Source of the DNA: DASTQL01 sp035761805
GTDB taxonomy: Bacteria > Actinomycetota > Actinomycetes > Jiangellales > Jiangellaceae
Length of the DNA: 8,707 bases
Direction: 5' to 3'
Assembly (NCBI GenBank): GCA_035761805.1
Contig: DASTQL010000142.1
Coordinates: forward strand, 1 to 8,707
This document shows positions 1-5,786 of the stretch, piece after piece (position 1 is the first letter of the stretch; each line of letters opens with the position of its first letter). Under the pieces are notes generated by a model that was given only the letters and a program-made list of their open reading frames with translations, searched no databases and was not told the origin of the DNA. Made by a program: the position numbers and the translations under genes.

Positions 1-1
1 C

Positions 2-928
2 CTCGGCGAGGACGTGGGTCCGTACGGCGGCATCTTCTCGTCCACCACGGGCCTGCTCGACAAGTACGGGCCCGAGCGAGTCATCGACACACCGATCTCC
101 GAGACCGCGTTCCTCGGCCTCGCCATCGGCGCGGCCGCCGAGGGCATGCGGCCCATCGCGGAGCTGATGTTCGCCGACTTCATGGGCGTCTGCCTGGACC
201 AGCTCTACAACCACATGGCCAAGATCCACTACGAGTCGGGGGGCAACGTCAGGGTCCCCATGGTCGTCACGATGGCCGTGGGCGGCGGCTACTCCGACGG
301 CGCCCAGCACTCGCAGTGTCTGTGGGGCACCTTCGCGCACCTGCCCGGCATGAAGGTCGTCGCGCCCTCCAACCCGTACGACGCCAAGGGCCTGATGACC
401 TCGGCCATCCGCGACGACAACCCGGTCGTCTACATGTTCCACAAGGGCGTCATGGGCCTGCCCTGGATGGCCAAGAACCCGCGCGCCACGGCCGACGTCC
501 CCGAGGAGGCCTACGAGGTCCCGATCGGCGAGGCCAGTGTGGCCCGTGAGGGCACGGACGTCACTGTCGCCACGATCTCGTTGTCGGTGCACCACTGCCT
601 CGACGTCGCCGAGTCGTTGGAGAAGCAGGGCGTCAGCGCCGAGGTCCTCGATCTGCGCAGCCTCGTGCCGCTCGACCGGGAGGCGATCCTGACCTCGGTG
701 GGCAAGACCGGGCGCCTGGTCGTCGTGGACGAGGACTACCGCTCGTACGGGATGTCGGGCGAGGTCGTCGCGACCGTCACCGACCACGACCCGGGCATGC
801 TGCGCGCACCGGTCGCCCGCGTGGCCAACCCCGACGTGCCGATCCCCTACGCCCGGACGTTGGAGTACGCGGTGCTGCCACGGCAGGACCGGATCGAGGA
901 GGCCATCCACCGGGTGGTCAAGGCGTGA
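2..928 (+). CDS. Alpha-ketoacid dehydrogenase E1 component, beta subunit (5'-partial)
   Basis: This is the beta half of a thiamine-diphosphate E1 enzyme (pyruvate, acetoin or branched-chain 2-oxoacid dehydrogenase type). Paired with an alpha subunit, such enzymes decarboxylate a 2-oxoacid or acetoin and pass the acyl group to a lipoyl domain. The frame is open to the window edge and begins in mid-protein with LGEDVG, a motif that normally lies tens of residues into E1 beta, so the GTG at 14 is an internal Val and the true start is outside. 308 residues are visible. Family signs are DTPISE (E34 of the visible part, the cofactor-activating Glu position), GGGYSDGAQHSQ with H103, and a transketolase C-terminal domain from about residue 180 containing VLDLRSLVPLD and VDEDYRSYGMSGE. 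The gene overlaps the lipoyl gene by 4 bases. An E1 alpha gene is expected just upstream. The GAQHSQ region looks acetoin- or pyruvate-type, but the substrate cannot be fixed from sequence alone. Confidence 0.94.
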   Translation, partial: LGEDVGPYGGIFSSTTGLLDKYGPERVIDTPISETAFLGLAIGAAAEGMRPIAELMFADFMGVCLDQLYNHMAKIHYESGGNVRVPMVVTMAVGGGYSDGAQHSQCLWGTFAHLPGMKVVAPSNPYDAKGLMTSAIRDDNPVVYMFHKGVMGLPWMAKNPRATADVPEEAYEVPIGEASVAREGTDVTVATISLSVHHCLDVAESLEKQGVSAEVLDLRSLVPLDREAILTSVGKTGRLVVVDEDYRSYGMSGEVVATVTDHDPGMLRAPVARVANPDVPIPYARTLEYAVLPRQDRIEEAIHRVVKA

Positions 929-1158
929 GCGACGTCGTCTTTCCGTCGTTGTCGAAGGAGCGTGAGGATGCCGAGGGGGTCGTGTCGACCTGGTTCGTCG
1001 CGGACGGCGAGCCGGTCGTGGAGGACCAGCTCCTCGCCGAGGTGCAGGTCGACAAGGTCGCCGTGGAGGTGCCCGCCCCGGAGGCCGGGACGGTGCACCT
1101 GCTCGTCGCCGAGGAAGAGGAGGTGAGGCAGGGCCAGGTGATCGCCCGCATCGACTGA
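925..1158 (+). CDS. Stand-alone lipoyl-domain protein (biotin/lipoyl attachment)
   Basis: This is a 77-residue protein that is almost entirely one lipoyl domain. The predicted modified lysine is K44 in the motif VQVDKVAVEVPAP, followed by the second half-motif GTVHLLVAEEEEVRQGQVIARI. It would carry the acyl group from the neighbouring E1 by a lipoamide arm. The GTG start shares bases with the TGA stop of E1 beta (GTGA overlap), so translation is probably coupled; no strong ribosome binding site is seen at normal spacing. Full 2-oxoacid dehydrogenase E2 proteins have 400 or more residues with a peripheral-subunit-binding domain and a catalytic core. Neither is present here, and there is no trace of a frameshifted continuation before the convergent gene at 1240. 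It may work with an E2 core encoded elsewhere or as a free carrier similar to GcvH. Biotinylation is less likely, because the motif is DKV rather than the biotin-type MKM. Confidence 0.9.
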   Translation: MSDVVFPSLSKEREDAEGVVSTWFVADGEPVVEDQLLAEVQVDKVAVEVPAPEAGTVHLLVAEEEEVRQGQVIARID

Positions 1159-1164
1159 TGCGTC

Positions 1165-1244
1165 GGTGACCGACGCCGCCCGGCGAGCCCGCCCCCCACC
1201 CCGCCGGGTGGCGTCCTGGCGTCCGGCGTCGGCTCGCCGTCACC
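1165..1244. terminator. Probable bidirectional terminator between convergent genes
   Basis: The gap between the lipoyl gene (+) and the DUF1269 gene (-) is rich in inverted repeats. There is an inner hairpin of CCACCC at 1196-1201 and GGGTGG at 1206-1211 with loop CGCC. An outer 9-bp pair is CGGCGAGCC (1181-1189) with GGCTCGCCG (1231-1239). A further GGTGAC (1165-1170) pairs with GTCACC (1239-1244). The right arm abuts the TGA stop (1240-1242) of the minus-strand gene. There is no T-tract, as is common for actinobacterial terminators. The role as a two-way terminator is inferred from position and symmetry. Confidence 0.5.
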
Positions 1245-1749
1245 ACTCCGCCTCGTCCTCCCGGACGTCCGCGACGATCGCTGCGACGGCCTCGTCGCTC
1301 AGGGTGTGCCGTCCCACCCGCCGGTAGTCCGCCAGCGTGTCCTGCAACCGTTGGATCACGTGGTCCTCGGCGATCGCGATGATCGCGGAGGTCCCCGGCG
1401 TCAGGCTCCTGGCGATCGCCTTGAGGTCCTCGTCACGGAGACCCTTGTCTCGCACCTTGCCCCAGATGCCGCCGCCCGCGGCACCCACCACCGCCGAGGC
1501 GATGATGCCGGGCGGGAAGATCAGGCCCACGAGACCGCCGGCGATCGCTCCCCGCTTCGCCCAGGTCCCGCTACCGGGGTCGCCGGTCTCCTCGATCTTG
1601 ACGGTCCCGTCGTCTCTGTGGACGACGATCGCCGCGTCGATCAGCTCGATCGTGCCCTTGTTCTGCATGCGCCGCAGGTCGCGCAGGGCGTCCCGCGCCC
1701 CGCTCTCGGCGTCGTACGCCGCGACGAAGACCTCGATCGCGTCTGCCAT
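1240..1749 (-). CDS. DUF1269 domain-containing protein
   Basis: The 169-residue protein begins MADAIEVFVAAYDAES and resembles the DUF1269 family of unknown function. An N-terminal alpha/beta part (residues 1-60, with RRMQNKGTIELIDAAIVV) is followed by a Gly/Ala-rich hydrophobic stretch (about 67-96, GAIAGGLVGLIFPPG then AVVGAAGGGIWG). A second alpha/beta part (about 103-145) contains LTPGTSAIIAIAEDH. The hydrophobic stretch is glycine-zipper-like and suggests membrane contact, although much of the protein looks soluble. The ATG at 1749 was chosen because family-like sequence begins there. An in-frame extension to 1872 would add 41 low-complexity residues, partly read from the 80-bp palindrome, and is unlikely. 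A GGAGG-like site lies about 12 bases upstream in a purine-rich leader. It is on the same strand as the monooxygenase but separated from it by 103 bases and the palindrome. The function is unknown; family members are often described as stress-associated membrane proteins. Confidence 0.85.
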   Translation of the reverse strand: MADAIEVFVAAYDAESGARDALRDLRRMQNKGTIELIDAAIVVHRDDGTVKIEETGDPGSGTWAKRGAIAGGLVGLIFPPGIIASAVVGAAGGGIWGKVRDKGLRDEDLKAIARSLTPGTSAIIAIAEDHVIQRLQDTLADYRRVGRHTLSDEAVAAIVADVREDEAEW

Positions 1750-1811
1750 CCCTGCCCCGCCTCCTCCGTCTCCCCTCGCACCCACCCTCTCACCCCGGCC
1801 AGCCCACAAAT

Positions 1812-1891
1812 GATCACGGCAGCCGCGCAAATGGGTGCCGAGCCAGGTGAATTCACCGCGGCAGACAGCCATTTACCTGGCTGCCGTGATC
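1812..1891. repeat. 80-bp imperfect palindrome centred on GAATTC
   Basis: A long inverted repeat is symmetric about 1851.5. The outer 13-bp arm GATCACGGCAGCC (1812-1824) matches GGCTGCCGTGATC (1879-1891). A middle 6-bp arm AAATGG (1829-1834) pairs with CCATTT (1869-1874). The centre GGTGAATTCACC (1846-1857) is a perfect 12-bp palindrome. Segments between these pair only partly (for example 1836-1837 with 1866-1867). It is more AT-rich than its surroundings. It covers the last 12 codons and the stop of the monooxygenase gene and reaches to within about 60 bases of the DUF1269 start, both genes being on the minus strand. It could be a terminator or attenuator hairpin of the tetR-fmo transcript, or a small dispersed palindromic (REP or MITE-like) element. 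No transposase or target duplication is visible. Confidence 0.75.
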
Positions 1892-3211
1892 GATCGGGCC
1901 CGGCGGACGAGGGTGGCGCACGTGGTGGACCAGCGCGACCTCGGCCAGGTCGGACCGGAGGAGCCGCCGGTAGGCGTGCGGGTCGCAGCGGATGCTGTCG
2001 GGTGGCTCGCCAGGGAAGCGCTGGCGGGTACGGCGCTCGGACCGTCGGATCGCCCGCCACATCAGGTCACGCGTGGGCAGGTCGAGCCGGCCGGAGACGA
2101 CGGCGGAGATCCAGGCGGCCTGGGTCTCGACCACCGGGAGTAGCCCGCCCGGCGCGTCGACGAAGCCGGCCAGGAAGATGCCGGGCAAGTCCGGCGGCAC
2201 GATCCGGCGGTAGAGCGGCAGCCGCCTCCCCTGGGCGGCGAGCAGACCGGGGTCGAGGAAGGGGAGGTCGATGCGGTAGCCGGTGGCGAGGACGACCGCG
2301 TCCACCCGCTGGGAGCTGCCGTCGGCGAAGTCGGCCCGGCGACCGCCCAGCCGCCGCAGCGCCGGCGTGACGGTGACGGCACCGCTCCGTACGGCGGGGA
2401 TCAGGTCCGACGAGACGATCGGCACGCCCTCGAGGACGCGGCGTCGTGGGACGGGCCACTGGGGCGGCAGCGAGCCGAGCTCCGAACGAACGCGTCGGGC
2501 TACGACCTGGTTGAGCCACGGCCACGGCATCCGGTTGTAGGGCTCGACGTCCCCGATGTCGTACGGCTCGCCGGTGATCCACCGGGGGACGACGTGGGTT
2601 GGCGTGCGCACGGCCAGGAAGCAACGATCGGCCACCGCCGACAGCTCGGTGGCGATCTCGGCCGCCGATTGGCCGGCGCCGACGACGAGCACCCGGCGAC
2701 CGGTGTACGGGTCGGGTGTGCGGTACGCGTGGGAGTGCGTGAGCTCTCCGCCGAAGCCGCCCCGGTGGTCGGGGAGGCGCGGTGACCAGAAGACGCCGGT
2801 GGCGACGACGACGTGGCGGTGGCGCCGGGTGGTCCCGTCGTCGAGGTGGAGCAGCCAGCCGCCGTCGCTCGGCGCCGGTTCGAGCCGCTGGACGGTCGTT
2901 CCGACGACAACGCGGTCCCGGAGGTCGCATTCGCTCGCGTAGGACTCGAGGTACGCGGTCATGTCCGCGTGCGAGGGGAAGTCGCCGTACGAGGCGGGCA
3001 TCGGATGGTTGGGGTACTGCATGCGCCGCCGAGAGACGTTGGTGCGCAGGGAGGCGTAGGCGGCGGACATGCCGCTGTCGTTGCCGTACCGCCACATCCC
3101 ACCGATGCGCGAGCCACGTTCGAACGCCACGGCCTCGGTGCCGTTACGGGCCAGTGCATCGAGGACGGCGAGCCCGGACGAGCCGGCTCCGATGACGGCG
3201 ACGTCGGTCAT
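1853..3211 (-). CDS. Flavin-containing monooxygenase (FMO family, FAD/NADPH)
   Basis: This 452-residue protein is a class B flavoprotein monooxygenase that would use NADPH and O2 to oxygenate a nucleophilic S or N atom, or possibly a ketone. The sequence shows an N-terminal FAD-binding GAGSSG (8-13) followed by ERGSRIGGMW, the FMO fingerprint FxGxxxHxxxYR at 153-164 (F153, G155, H159, Y163, R164), a second dinucleotide site VVGAGQSAAE (176-185) for NADPH, and the LATGYxxxLPFL motif (309-319). Y163 instead of W favours FMO or N-hydroxylase over a typical Baeyer-Villiger enzyme. The length fits the FMO family. The ATG at 3211 has a good AGGGAG site (3217-3222) 5 bases upstream and leads directly into MTDVAVIGAG. 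It lies 19 bases downstream of tetR in the same operon, which suggests substrate-responsive induction. Residues 441-452 (DHGSQVNGCLPR) are encoded by one half of the 80-bp palindrome, so the tail may not be ancestral. The substrate is unknown. Confidence 0.92.
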   Translation of the reverse strand: MTDVAVIGAGSSGLAVLDALARNGTEAVAFERGSRIGGMWRYGNDSGMSAAYASLRTNVSRRRMQYPNHPMPASYGDFPSHADMTAYLESYASECDLRDRVVVGTTVQRLEPAPSDGGWLLHLDDGTTRRHRHVVVATGVFWSPRLPDHRGGFGGELTHSHAYRTPDPYTGRRVLVVGAGQSAAEIATELSAVADRCFLAVRTPTHVVPRWITGEPYDIGDVEPYNRMPWPWLNQVVARRVRSELGSLPPQWPVPRRRVLEGVPIVSSDLIPAVRSGAVTVTPALRRLGGRRADFADGSSQRVDAVVLATGYRIDLPFLDPGLLAAQGRRLPLYRRIVPPDLPGIFLAGFVDAPGGLLPVVETQAAWISAVVSGRLDLPTRDLMWRAIRRSERRTRQRFPGEPPDSIRCDPHAYRRLLRSDLAEVALVHHVRHPRPPGPIDHGSQVNGCLPR

Positions 3212-3230
3212 GACGGCTCCCTGGGCTCGG

Positions 3231-3869
3231 TCAGCTGGGCCGGGGACGGAGCCCGGCCAGGACGAGGTCCACGAGGTCCTCGGGCATGGAGGCGGGCGGG
3301 TGCCGCACACGCGACTGGGCGGGCTCGGGGGCCAGTCGACTGGTGAGCCGACGGATCAGAAGGGTCCCGACGAGGAGGTCGACGGCGAGCTCCACGTCCA
3401 GGCCGACCGGCAGCTCACCTCGTTCGACACCCCGACGCAGGGCGACGGCGAAGAGCTTCCGGCGCGGCCGGACGACGTGCTGGGCATAGGCTCGGCCCAG
3501 CCTCGATCCCCGGGCCAGCTCCGCGGACATCGGCGGGAAGACACCCCCGGTCACCTCTCCGGTCATCAAGCCGTGGAGGTCCTCGGCGCACCGGAGGAGG
3601 TCGCCACGGACCGTCCCGGTGTCGAGTTCCACGGGTTCGTCGAAGGCGTCGGCGATCGCCGCCAGGACCATGTCCTCCTTGGTCGGCCACCGCCGGTAGA
3701 TCGCCGCCTTGCCGACGCCGGCCCGCGCCGCGACGGCGTCGACGCTCATCCCGTCGAAGCCGCCCTCAGCGAAGAGTTCCAGCGTCGCATCCCGGATCGC
3801 ACGGTCGACGCGGGGACTGCGGGGGCGGGTCGTGCGGGTGGTGCTGCGGGAGGTACGGGTGGTGAGCAT
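3231..3869 (-). CDS. TetR/AcrR family transcriptional regulator
   Basis: This is a 212-residue one-component repressor. After a basic Thr/Arg/Ser-rich tail (1-20) comes the TetR DNA-binding domain (about 21-66). It has the typical ATLELFAEGGFDGMSVDAVA helix 1-2 segment and a helix-turn-helix ending in GVGKAAIYRRWPTK (51-64). The C-terminal half (about 85-210) is a helical ligand and dimer domain containing RPRRKLFAVALRRGVERGEL, as in the TetR_C_11-like subgroup. The ATG at 3869 has GGAAGG (3876-3881) 6 bases upstream. The stop is 19 bases before the monooxygenase start, so both are probably one transcript, and the regulator likely controls its own operon through the palindrome at 3881-3903. 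The frame stays open upstream for more than 1.7 kb, but that part is antisense to jetA and has no initiation signal. The ligand is not predictable; it may be a substrate of the monooxygenase. Confidence 0.93.
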   Translation of the reverse strand: MLTTRTSRSTTRTTRPRSPRVDRAIRDATLELFAEGGFDGMSVDAVAARAGVGKAAIYRRWPTKEDMVLAAIADAFDEPVELDTGTVRGDLLRCAEDLHGLMTGEVTGGVFPPMSAELARGSRLGRAYAQHVVRPRRKLFAVALRRGVERGELPVGLDVELAVDLLVGTLLIRRLTSRLAPEPAQSRVRHPPASMPEDLVDLVLAGLRPRPS

Positions 3870-3880
3870 GGCGTGCCTTC

Positions 3881-3903
3881 CGAAACGGAACTGTCTCGTA
3901 TCG
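3881..3903. promoter_or_regulatory. Putative TetR operator (imperfect palindrome)
   Basis: A 23-bp site is centred on T3892: CGAAACGGAAC, T, GTCTCGTATCG. Eight of the 11 base pairs are symmetric, giving the ACG..AC.GT..CGT layout common for TetR-family operators. It starts 12 bases upstream of the tetR start codon and overlaps the putative -10 element, so a bound dimer would block transcription of tetR-fmo. Binding by the adjacent regulator is inferred. Confidence 0.55.
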
Positions 3904-3929
3904 TATGCACTCGGACACGGCGACCTCAA
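3900..3929 (-). promoter_or_regulatory. Putative sigma70-type promoter of tetR-fmo
   Basis: On the minus strand, TTGAGG (3924-3929) is followed after 18 bases by TACGAT (3900-3905), close to the -35 TTGACA and -10 TANNNT patterns. A start near 3893 would leave a short leader of about 24 bases with the GGAAGG ribosome site. The -10 lies in the TetR-type palindrome, which supports negative autoregulation. Confidence 0.5.
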
Positions 3930-3934
3930 CCCCC

Positions 3935-3977
3935 GGGGCCTTCCAAGCGTGACCACACCCTTGTGGTAGGGGCCTTC
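3935..3977. repeat. Small hairpin flanked by 9-bp direct repeats
   Basis: GGGGCCTTC occurs at 3935-3943 and again at 3969-3977. Between the copies is a perfect 6-bp hairpin, ACCACA (3952-3957), loop CCCT, TGTGGT (3962-3967). It lies upstream of the tetR promoter in the divergent intergenic region. The function is unknown; it could be a protein-binding site or a scar. Matches this short can occur by chance. Confidence 0.4.
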
Positions 3978-4289
3978 GTCATGGCGCTCGGCTGAGCGAT
4001 CCCGCTCACGGTCGGCCGCAACAGTGAAGGAGCTGCGGCGGGAGCTGGGCGTCGGCCTGAGCCATGCCCTGAACGAGTTGGAGCGAGCGGGGCCGCGTCG
4101 GCGGGCCCCGCGATGCCGAGCGGTCACCTGCACGCCACGCGCCCTCGGCATCAAAGACCGACGTCTCGCACGTCGCCGAGGTCGTCGCGCTGCTCGACGC
4201 CGAGGACGGCCGGGCGAGAGCCCAACCCGCTTCGCCCGGGTCCGCCGAGCTCTCCGGCATGCCGCACCGGTTCTGTCCGGCCCCCCACC
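3978..4289. other. Intergenic region between tetR and jetA, possible decayed gene
   Basis: No intact gene is recognised here. Two short plus-strand stretches have coding-like codon use but lie in different frames. From GTG 4024 there is MKELRRELGVGLSHALNELERAG, which looks like helix-turn-helix sequence and then degrades into Arg/Pro-rich sequence. From about 4160 in another frame there is DVSHVAEVVALLDAEDGRARAQ. Neither has a good ribosome site, and the second lacks a start codon. They could be remnants of one frameshifted gene or simply GC-driven artefacts. The region also holds the inverted repeats at 4088-4152. Confidence 0.3.
4088..4152. repeat. Two consecutive inverted repeats in the tetR-jetA intergenic region
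   Basis: CGGGGCC (4088-4094) pairs with GGCCCCG (4104-4110) across a 9-base loop. It is followed by GATGCCGAG (4112-4120), pairing with CTCGGCATC (4144-4152) across 23 bases. The two are adjacent and could form tandem stems in RNA, or the second could be a protein-binding inverted repeat. They lie about 150 bases upstream of jetA. The role is unknown. Confidence 0.45.
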
Positions 4290-4302
4290 TAGCATCGGCC
4301 CG
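4290..4302 (+). promoter_or_regulatory. Putative leaderless promoter (-10) of the jet operon
   Basis: TAGCAT (4290-4295) fits the actinobacterial -10 pattern TANNNT and sits 6 bases before the GTG start of jetA. That is the spacing expected when transcription begins at the first base of the start codon. No Shine-Dalgarno sequence is present upstream of this GTG, whereas jetB and jetC both have one. No convincing -35 element is seen. The TAG is also an in-frame stop, which rules out an upstream start for jetA. Confidence 0.5.
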
Positions 4303-5786
4303 TGCCCGACGACGACCGGCAGCTCAGCCACGCGGAGGTGGCCTTCCTGCGCGAGCACGACGCCGCGTGGCGGCTGCTCCGCGCCGGCAACGCGCCGCTG
4401 GTCATCGGCTTCCTGGGCCGGGTCTTCGTCCGCGACAACGTCCGGACGATCTCGGCCGCCGAGCTGACCAGCATGCTCGACGACGAGCTGTGGGCGCTCA
4501 ACCACGAGCTCGGGGAGGGCACCTACCCGCGACCGGCGAAGGCCTACCTCGACGAGTGGGCGGGCCCCGACACCGGCTGGCTGCGCAAGTTCTACCCGCC
4601 CGACAGCGACGAGCCCCACATGGACGCCACGCCGGCCCTGGAGAAGGCGGTCGCCTGGGTCGAGAGCCTGCAGGTGCGCACCTTCGTCGGCACAGAGTCG
4701 CGACTCAACACGATCGTCGAGCTGCTGCGTCAGATGGTCTTCGGGGCCGAGACCGACCCGGAGGCCCGCCTGGCCGAGCTGCACCGGCGCCGGTCGGAGA
4801 TCGACCTGCAGATCGCCGAGATCCGGCAGGGGCACCTGCCGGTGCTCGACGACACCGCCCTGCGCGACCGCTACCAGCAGTTCGCCCGCACGGCCCGCGA
4901 GCTGCTGGCCGACTTCCGCGAGGTCGAGACCAACTTCCGGGCGCTCGATCGGCAGCTGCGCGAGCAGATCGCGTCGTGGAGCGGCTCCAAGGGCGAGCTC
5001 CTCGACACCGTCCTGGGCAGCCGGGCCAGCATCGCCGAGTCCGACCAGGGTCGGAGCTTCCAGGCCTTCTACGACTTCCTGCTCTCCCGGCAGCGCCAGG
5101 ACGAGCTGACCGACCTGCTCGATCGCGCCCACGCGCTCCCCGCCGTCGATGACGGTGACCCGCGGCTGAGGCAGATCCACTACGACTGGCTCGACGCCGG
5201 CGAGCGGACCCAGGCCACGGTGCGTCTGCTGTCCGAGCAGCTGCGCCGGTTCCTCGACGACCAGGTCTGGCTGGAGAACCGCCGGGTCATGGACCTCCTC
5301 CGTGGCATCGAGGCCACCGCGATCCGGCTGCGGGGCGTGGGCACCGTCCCGGTGACGACGGAGCTCGACCACCCCGCACCGGGCGTGGCGCTGCCGATGG
5401 AGCGCCCCCTCTACTCCCCCGGCGCCGGGCGCTCCCTCGACAGCAGCGTCGAGGCACGGCCCCACGGCGACGAGATCGACCCGTCGGTGCTCTTCGAGCA
5501 GGTCCACGTCGACCGCGAGGGGCTCGCTCGGGGGGTCCGGCGGGCGCTCCGCGGTCGCGACCAGGTAGGCCTGGCCGAGCTGCTCGAGCAGCGGCCGATC
5601 GAGCACGGGCTGGCCGAGATCGTCACGTACCTCTCCCTCGACGAGGACGCCTTCGAGGTCGTCCTCGATCCCGCGTCGGAGGTGCGGGCCACCTGGCTCG
5701 ACGAATCCGGCGCAGTCCGCACCGCCACGCTCCCCCGCGTCACCTTCGCCCGCCGCCTGCCGACCAGGGAGGGCTTCCGCGCATGA
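4302..5786 (+). CDS. jetA: Wadjet anti-plasmid system subunit JetA (DUF3375, MukF/MksF-like kleisin)
   Basis: This 494-residue protein is of the DUF3375 family, the kleisin subunit of the Wadjet (MksBEFG/EptABCD) SMC complex. It would bridge the heads of the JetC ATPase and bind JetB. Recognisable family segments are VRTISAAELTSMLDDELWALN (47-67), YPRPAKAYLDEWA (75-87), GWLRKFYPPDSDEPHMDATP (92-111), FVGTESRLNTIVELLRQMV (128-146), LLADFREVETNFRALDR (201-217), GSKGELLDTVLGSR (228-241) and SDQGRSFQAFYDFLLS (247-262). The N-terminal part is helical and winged-helix-like, the centre is long-helical, and a Pro/Gly-rich linker (about 345-392) leads to a C-terminal domain. The GTG at 4302 is the most upstream start, because a TAG stop lies 4 codons before it, and it appears leaderless. 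The gene overlaps jetB by 4 bases (ATGA). Length and order match known Wadjet operons. Confidence 0.93.
   Translation: MPDDDRQLSHAEVAFLREHDAAWRLLRAGNAPLVIGFLGRVFVRDNVRTISAAELTSMLDDELWALNHELGEGTYPRPAKAYLDEWAGPDTGWLRKFYPPDSDEPHMDATPALEKAVAWVESLQVRTFVGTESRLNTIVELLRQMVFGAETDPEARLAELHRRRSEIDLQIAEIRQGHLPVLDDTALRDRYQQFARTARELLADFREVETNFRALDRQLREQIASWSGSKGELLDTVLGSRASIAESDQGRSFQAFYDFLLSRQRQDELTDLLDRAHALPAVDDGDPRLRQIHYDWLDAGERTQATVRLLSEQLRRFLDDQVWLENRRVMDLLRGIEATAIRLRGVGTVPVTTELDHPAPGVALPMERPLYSPGAGRSLDSSVEARPHGDEIDPSVLFEQVHVDREGLARGVRRALRGRDQVGLAELLEQRPIEHGLAEIVTYLSLDEDAFEVVLDPASEVRATWLDESGAVRTATLPRVTFARRLPTREGFRA

Noticed and set aside
14..16. GTG at 14 as the start of the E1 beta gene
   Set aside because: The frame is open upstream and reads LGED directly before it, which is conserved internal sequence of the family, so the gene is cut by the window edge.
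1750..1872. A 41-residue N-terminal extension of the DUF1269 protein
   Set aside because: The extension is low-complexity and partly read from the palindrome, while family-like sequence begins at the ATG at 1749 with a purine-rich site upstream.
1306..2370. A 354-codon plus-strand frame opposite the DUF1269 and fmo genes
   Set aside because: It crosses two genes and the palindrome, becomes Arg/Gly/Ala low-complexity, and shows no family motif. The minus-strand genes are clear.
4006..4260. An 84-codon minus-strand frame in the tetR-jetA gap
   Set aside because: It is Ser/Ala/Arg-rich with no recognisable motif or ribosome site. Its third-position pattern suggests that it is a shadow of plus-strand coding-like sequence.
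3231..5606. A 791-codon minus-strand frame that joins tetR to a long upstream extension
   Set aside because: Only the last 212 codons look like a protein family (TetR). The rest is antisense to jetA, is Gly/Arg/Leu/Val/Asp-rich, contains the intergenic promoter region, and has no initiation signal.
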